NCBI RefSeq assembly: GCF_006715305.1
Contig: NZ_VFMY01000001.1
Location: forward strand, 1,860,001-1,924,000
Source: Arthrobacter sp. SLBN-100
Lineage (GTDB): Bacteria; Actinomycetota; Actinomycetes; Actinomycetales; Micrococcaceae
Direction: 5' to 3'
Length of the DNA: 64,000 nt
The position numbers were made by a program, and so were the translations under genes. This document shows positions 60,060 through 64,000 of the stretch, in pieces (position 1 is the stretch's first letter; each line of letters starts with the position of its first letter). The notes beneath the pieces were generated by a model that was not told where the DNA came from, made no database searches, and saw only the letters and a program-made list of their open reading frames with translations.

Positions 60060-60305
60060 ATGCACATGGAGAACGCGGGTTCAGGTCCTGGGGGCGTGCC
60101 GGCAGCCCCGGGCGCCGGTGGCACGCTGGTGATCCACACCTGGCTCGAATCCGGCGAAGTCCCGCCAGGTTTTCGCGCCAGGATTACCTACGGACCCGCA
60201 GTTGGCGGTGACCAAACCACCGTTTACGCTGCCAACCCCGACGGAGCATTAAGCGTTGTGCGTCAATGGCTGCAGACTCAAACTGCTGGCCACGGTGGAC
60301 GATAA
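60060..60305 (+). CDS. 81-residue hypothetical protein
   Basis: Starts MHMENAGSGPGG at ATG 60060 and contains TLVIHTWLESGEVPPGFRAR then VYAANPDGALSVVRQWLQTQ. It is a small alpha/beta protein rather than a membrane protein. Upstream in-frame TTG 60018 is less likely. Its last 57 bases overlap, tail to tail, the 3' end of the SARP-type gene on the other strand. Function unknown. Confidence 0.5.
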   Translation: MHMENAGSGPGGVPAAPGAGGTLVIHTWLESGEVPPGFRARITYGPAVGGDQTTVYAANPDGALSVVRQWLQTQTAGHGGR

Positions 60306-61037
60306 CTGCTCCACTGTTATCCGGCCTTGGCTGTGCAGTGTCTCCTGGACCAGATGCCGCAGGCCTTCCGACGGGCCAACGCCCATGTCCGCCTGCAGCT
60401 GACGCTGGTACCTGTCGTACGCGGACAATGCCGACGCAATGTTTCCCTGGGCCAACTCCGAGGTGATGAGCACCCGGACGGCGCTCTCATAAAGGGGTTC
60501 GATTTCCAAGGCAGCATTGGCCGCATCGGCAGCGGCCTCATAATCGCCACGAGCAGCAAGCTGGCGTGAAAGCCAGGTAAACGCCCTGACCCGGTCGTGC
60601 TGCAGCCTGCTCTGCTCAAACACCACCCAGTCTTCGTACCAGCCCGGCAGGAAGTCCACATCGCGGATCTCCGGCAGGACGGACGCCGGATCGCCTTTGC
60701 CCGTGCTGGTCGCTTCCGCCAAGGCGGCACGCACCCGGTGCAGATCCACATCGACCCGTTTGTCCAGGGAGAGCATCGCACCGGTCTTGACGAGCAGCCC
60801 CGGCAACTGCCGTGTTACCAGGTGAACCGCTACCCGGAGGCTTTCCAGCGCGTTGGCCTCAGGACAATCCGGCCACAGCATCCCGGCCAGGTAGTTTCTG
60901 AGACAGGCCCCGCGGACCGCAAGTGCTGCGATAAGCCGCTGCTGACGGGCCGCCACATAGACTGCTGTTCCATCTTGGCGCAGTTGCCAGGAATGCATGA
61001 GGTCCAGTTTGAACATTCCACAGTCATCGTTGCCCAT
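60249..61037 (-). CDS. SARP/BTAD-type transcriptional regulator
   Basis: A 262-residue protein: an N-terminal OmpR-like winged helix (QQRLIAALAVRGACLRNYLA, WPDCPEANALESLRVAVHLV) and a bacterial transcriptional activator domain of helical repeats (RVRAFTWLSRQLAARGDYEA, ALEIEPLYESAVRVLITSEL, ALSAYDRYQRQLQADMGVGP). Such SARP-like activators control secondary metabolism or stress genes in actinobacteria. Start ATG 61037, with an alternative Met at residue 8. It is transcribed in the same direction as, and after, the protease gene but behind a hairpin, so it is a separate unit. Confidence 0.85.
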   Translation of the reverse strand: MGNDDCGMFKLDLMHSWQLRQDGTAVYVAARQQRLIAALAVRGACLRNYLAGMLWPDCPEANALESLRVAVHLVTRQLPGLLVKTGAMLSLDKRVDVDLHRVRAALAEATSTGKGDPASVLPEIRDVDFLPGWYEDWVVFEQSRLQHDRVRAFTWLSRQLAARGDYEAAADAANAALEIEPLYESAVRVLITSELAQGNIASALSAYDRYQRQLQADMGVGPSEGLRHLVQETLHSQGRITVEQLSSTVASSLSLQPLTHNA

Positions 61038-61116
61038 GGCTACCCGATCTCTGTTTTTACACTAAACGTGCAAGTTCGAGGATCCTCATCCTGAAGTGGA
61101 AAGTCAATGCACCCAA

Positions 61117-61138
61117 TCCCCCTATTTCAGTAGGGGGA
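61117..61138 (-). terminator. Hairpin after the subtilisin-like protease gene
   Basis: TCCCCCTA and its complement flank a six-base loop (TTTCAG), eight bases beyond the protease stop on the minus strand. No T-run is visible. Confidence 0.55.
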
Positions 61139-61146
61139 GGCGCCTA

Positions 61147-63852
61147 TCAGACGCCGAATTCGTTGTCCGCGGTATTCAGCAGCCACTGCCCGAACCGGGT
61201 GCCGTTAGGCTTGATCACCGGGTTTCCCAACGTGTTTCCTGCCTGCTCCAGGATGCCGATCCCCCAGGGACTGGTCACCAGGATCTCAGCCCGCCCATCC
61301 CCATCAAGGTCGGCAAGCGCCCCTGGGCGGTTGTCCGCTGTGTTGAGCAGCCACTGCCCGAAGCGGGTCCCGTTGGGCTTGATCACCGGGTTCCCCAGCG
61401 TGGTTCCCGCCTGTTCCAGGATGCCGATCCCCCAGGGACTGGTCACCAGGATCTCAGCACGCCCGTCCCCATCGAGGTCCGCAACGGGACCGAACTGGTT
61501 ATCGGCGGTGTTCAGCAGCCACTGCCCGAACCGGGTGCCGTTGGCCGCGATCACCGGATTGCTGAACGTGTTGCCCTGTTGCTTCAGGATCCCGATCCCC
61601 CACGGGCTGGTCACCAGGACCTCAGCCCGCCCGTCCCCGTCGAAGTCGGCGACGGGGCCCAGCTGGTTATCGGCGGTGTTCAGCAGCCACTGCCCGAACC
61701 GGGTGCCGTTGGCCGCAAGCACCGGGTTGCTGAACGTGTTGCCCTGCTGCTTGAGGATCCCTACCCCCCACGGACTGGTCACCAGGACCTCAGCCCGCCC
61801 GTCGCCGTCGAAATCACCCACCGCCGCAATATGGTTATCGGCAGTGTTCAGCAACCACCCGCCAAAGCGCGTGCCGTTCGGCGCAAGCACCGGGTTCTCG
61901 AACGTGTTGCCCTGCTGCTTCAGGATGCCGATCCCCCACGGACTGGTCACCAGGACCTCAGCCCGCCCGTCGCCGTCGAAATCACCCACCGCAGCGATGT
62001 GGTTATCGGCAGTGTTCAGCAACCACCCGCCAAAGCGCGTGCCGTTGGATGCAATCACCGGATTGCTGAACGTGTTGCCCTGTTGCTTCAGGATGCCGAT
62101 TCCCCACGGACTGGTCACCAGGACCTCGGCCCGCCCGTCGCCGTCGAAGTCAGCCACCGGTCCAATGAGGTTGTCTTCAGTGTTCAGCAACCACCCGCCA
62201 AAGCGGGTGCCGTTGGACGCAATCACCGGATTGCTGAAGGTGCTGCCGTGTTGCTTCAGGATGCCGATCCCCCACGGACTGGTCACCAGGACCTCAGCCC
62301 GCCCGTCGCCGTCGAAGTCTCCCGCCCGGGCACTCACGCGTTTCATGGCGGTGAGCAGGTGTTTGGCGTCAGGGCGGCGGCCGATGCGTTGCGTGACCGG
62401 ACGGGAAGGGGCGGCCTGTTGCGGAGTTCCAACCATCCTCAGCAAGGACCGTGCCCGTGCCGGAGTCAGGCGCAGCGGACCCCGGCCGGTGGCGATGCCC
62501 TGCACAGCGGCCAGGGCACCAAGCACGATGGGAGATGCGCTGGAGGTTCCGGAGAATCCCGCGGTGTACCGGCGCTTCGGATCGCCTCCCTGAAGATCTC
62601 CGTAGCCGGCCGAAACCACTTCACGGCCCCAGCCCTGGGCATCAACCCGGCTACCGTAGTTGGAGTAGTCCAGCCGCGACCGGTCCGGCCCCCAGGCGCT
62701 CCCGTTGAAGCCAGTGGGAGGTGCGCCGGCCCCGACCATCACGGCGCCGCACTGCGGGTTCGCGGTGTTGAACGGGTTGCGCCAGGTGGACGGGAACCCG
62801 CTCTGCGGTGTGTTGTAGACGGCGTCATCCAGGTTTTGAAACCCGTTGCCGGCTGCCTCAATGACGATGATGCCCCGGTTGCTGGCTGCACGGATGGCGG
62901 CAAACAGGTCCGGCCACCATTCCAGGGCGATCAGTCCCACATCCGAACCCGGATTGGTGTGGTTGGGTCCGCCCAGCTGGCCTTCGAGGAGCAGGAAGTC
63001 CCCGGGCCGCAGCTCCTCTGCAGCTTCGGTAATCGCCGTGGCTGCAGCCTGGCTGGTCCAGGACGACGCCGCCAGCCAGGCATCTGCCGAAATACCCGTG
63101 ATTCCCTTGGCGTCCCGGTCTCCGCCGATGATGCCAAAGACGGCGGTGCCGTGATCGTTGGAGGCGTTGTTTGTTCCGCTGACAACGCCCCCGTTGTTGA
63201 GGAGCAGATCCTCATGGTCGAGCAGCCAGCCATGCTCGCAATCCACGATCCGCAGCCGGGCGCCACGTCCCCCTGCTATGGTCCATGCAAAGCGTGCGTC
63301 CACTCCGGCCGGCGCCGGATCCAGGTAGCCCTGGCGGGGAGTGAAGTCCGGGGTGGTTGCTGCCGGTTCTTCCGTCCTGGAAACCATCGTATTCAGCGGA
63401 GCGGACGTGGCCTGGATGGTGGGCAGCAGGATGGCTGGCCGCACGTATGCTCCTGCCACGCCGTCGCTGCCCCGGAGTTCCTCCGCGATGGATTCCAGCT
63501 CTCCGGATGGGGCTTCGACGCGGAAGAAGGTGTGCAGTTCCTCCTCGTTCCCGGTCCCGGATGTTCCGGGGCTGCCGCCGGCGTTGCCCTCCGGGCTGTC
63601 CTCGGCTGGCCCGGAGGGAGCCCGGCCACTGTCAGCGAAAGCCTGGGGGAAGAGCGGGGCCAGAGCCGCACCATGCGCCCGGAGCACATCCGACAACGCC
63701 CCCGCCACGGAAGAGAGTGCGGGGCCCGACACATCCCGTGACTCGGGAGCAGCCTGGGCGAGCCGGCGCGCGTTCTCCGGTTCCAGCACGACAATCAGTT
63801 CCGGTTCGGAGCGGGGAAGCTCCCTTTGGTCTTCGTTGAGGGGTGTGCTCAC
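61147..63852 (-). CDS. Subtilisin-like (S8) serine protease with seven FG-GAP/VCBS repeats
   Basis: A 901-residue protein. GTG 63852 is preferred because GGGAG stands eight bases upstream; an ATG 18 codons earlier lacks one. The middle holds the S8 triad: Asp in RLRIVDCEHGW (about 202), His in ASNDHGTAVFGIIGG (about 234) and Ser in AGFSGTSSASPIVLGA (about 436), with Asn in EAAGNGFQN. From about residue 507 seven 56-residue repeats follow, each starting D-F/L-DGDGRAE (calcium-binding FG-GAP/VCBS type). No signal peptide is seen, so export is uncertain. The Walker-free N-terminal 190 residues may be a propeptide-like region. Confidence 0.85.
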   Translation of the reverse strand: MSTPLNEDQRELPRSEPELIVVLEPENARRLAQAAPESRDVSGPALSSVAGALSDVLRAHGAALAPLFPQAFADSGRAPSGPAEDSPEGNAGGSPGTSGTGNEEELHTFFRVEAPSGELESIAEELRGSDGVAGAYVRPAILLPTIQATSAPLNTMVSRTEEPAATTPDFTPRQGYLDPAPAGVDARFAWTIAGGRGARLRIVDCEHGWLLDHEDLLLNNGGVVSGTNNASNDHGTAVFGIIGGDRDAKGITGISADAWLAASSWTSQAAATAITEAAEELRPGDFLLLEGQLGGPNHTNPGSDVGLIALEWWPDLFAAIRAASNRGIIVIEAAGNGFQNLDDAVYNTPQSGFPSTWRNPFNTANPQCGAVMVGAGAPPTGFNGSAWGPDRSRLDYSNYGSRVDAQGWGREVVSAGYGDLQGGDPKRRYTAGFSGTSSASPIVLGALAAVQGIATGRGPLRLTPARARSLLRMVGTPQQAAPSRPVTQRIGRRPDAKHLLTAMKRVSARAGDFDGDGRAEVLVTSPWGIGILKQHGSTFSNPVIASNGTRFGGWLLNTEDNLIGPVADFDGDGRAEVLVTSPWGIGILKQQGNTFSNPVIASNGTRFGGWLLNTADNHIAAVGDFDGDGRAEVLVTSPWGIGILKQQGNTFENPVLAPNGTRFGGWLLNTADNHIAAVGDFDGDGRAEVLVTSPWGVGILKQQGNTFSNPVLAANGTRFGQWLLNTADNQLGPVADFDGDGRAEVLVTSPWGIGILKQQGNTFSNPVIAANGTRFGQWLLNTADNQFGPVADLDGDGRAEILVTSPWGIGILEQAGTTLGNPVIKPNGTRFGQWLLNTADNRPGALADLDGDGRAEILVTSPWGIGILEQAGNTLGNPVIKPNGTRFGQWLLNTADNEFGV
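61150..62326. repeat. Seven tandem 168-bp repeats encoding VCBS units
   Basis: Seven copies of 168 bp in phase with the coding frame, highly similar at DNA level (long identical runs such as CCCCACGGACTGGTCACCAG). The near identity across codons implies recent expansion or ongoing gene conversion; the two copies nearest the C-terminus form one subgroup (EILVTSPWGIGILEQAG). Confidence 0.9.
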
Positions 63853-64000
63853 AGCGTTTTCTCCCGTCCGTTCGGCTATGCCAACTGCTACGGCACCAGA
63901 GTGCACAGGAGCGCGTTACCGCGCCGTTACGGGGAAACCCGCCGTGGAAAGCCCGACGGCGGCCGTGCGGCACACAGCCGCGCGCACCCGCCCGGGGCGC

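Noticed and set aside
61150..62326. CRISPR or satellite array suggested by seven tandem repeats
   Set aside because: The unit is 168 bp, in frame, and encodes a VCBS/FG-GAP module.
61096..63741. Very long open frame on the + strand opposite the protease gene
   Set aside because: It mirrors the 168-bp repeats in the antisense frame; the minus frame has S8 and VCBS motifs, the plus frame only GC-biased antisense sequence.

Overview
The window reads as a high-GC Gram-positive chromosome, most likely Micrococcaceae (Arthrobacter/Pseudarthrobacter type). Supporting signs are the codon usage, the short REP-like palindromes of the TTCGACAGGCTCAACCAC type scattered between and inside genes, a branched-chain 2-oxoacid dehydrogenase operon beside an Lrp regulator, a paaABCDE phenylacetyl-CoA epoxidase operon and LANTG cell-wall anchor motifs. 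This assignment is inference; no rRNA or tRNA gene is visible.

Layout. 1-4 kb: a broken E2 acyltransferase fragment, a lipoprotein, and a four-gene + strand cluster (acidic protein, Asp-box protein, small protein, DUF1036-like protein). 4-8 kb: bkdA-bkdB-bkdC (E1alpha, E1beta, E2) on the minus strand. 8-23 kb: an ArsR-type regulator with an apparent C-terminal ANTAR domain, an Lrp regulator plus two decayed Lrp copies and a decayed bkdA copy, an acyltransferase, an amino-acid ABC transporter with a HisD/HpsN-like dehydrogenase beside a broken LysR gene, a two-component system, and an EspI-like ParA ATPase with two tiny membrane-protein genes upstream. 23-54 kb: an exopolysaccharide locus, visibly AT-richer over much of its length: radical SAM protein, Wzy-like polymerase, Tat-exported GH99/WbsX-like protein, FrhB-like protein, two Wzz/Wzc-like tyrosine kinases, flippase, pyruvyltransferase, two glycosyltransferases, WbaP-like initiating transferase, DUF4012 protein, LANTG surface protein, VanZ protein and GalU. 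At 30-35 kb this locus carries an IS256-family element whose transposase is split by a RIT (recombinase-in-trio) element with 85-bp inverted repeats.

49-54 kb holds the most unusual operon: Tat-exported protein, PqqD-like protein, HprK-related kinase, Wzc-like kinase and nucleotidyltransferase, resembling the poorly understood HPr-rel-A gene set but joined to a polysaccharide co-polymerase. 54-60 kb is paaABCDE plus a PaaG-like isomerase, with a promoter overlapped by a near-consensus PaaR operator. 60-64 kb carries a small gene, a SARP/BTAD regulator and a subtilisin-like protease with seven nearly identical FG-GAP/VCBS repeats.

Several short genes were found by hand translation (11955-12059, 19994-20098, 22006-22125, 22128-22286, 47809-47952). 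Decayed gene copies are frequent, so parts of this region are still turning over by duplication, deletion and insertion.
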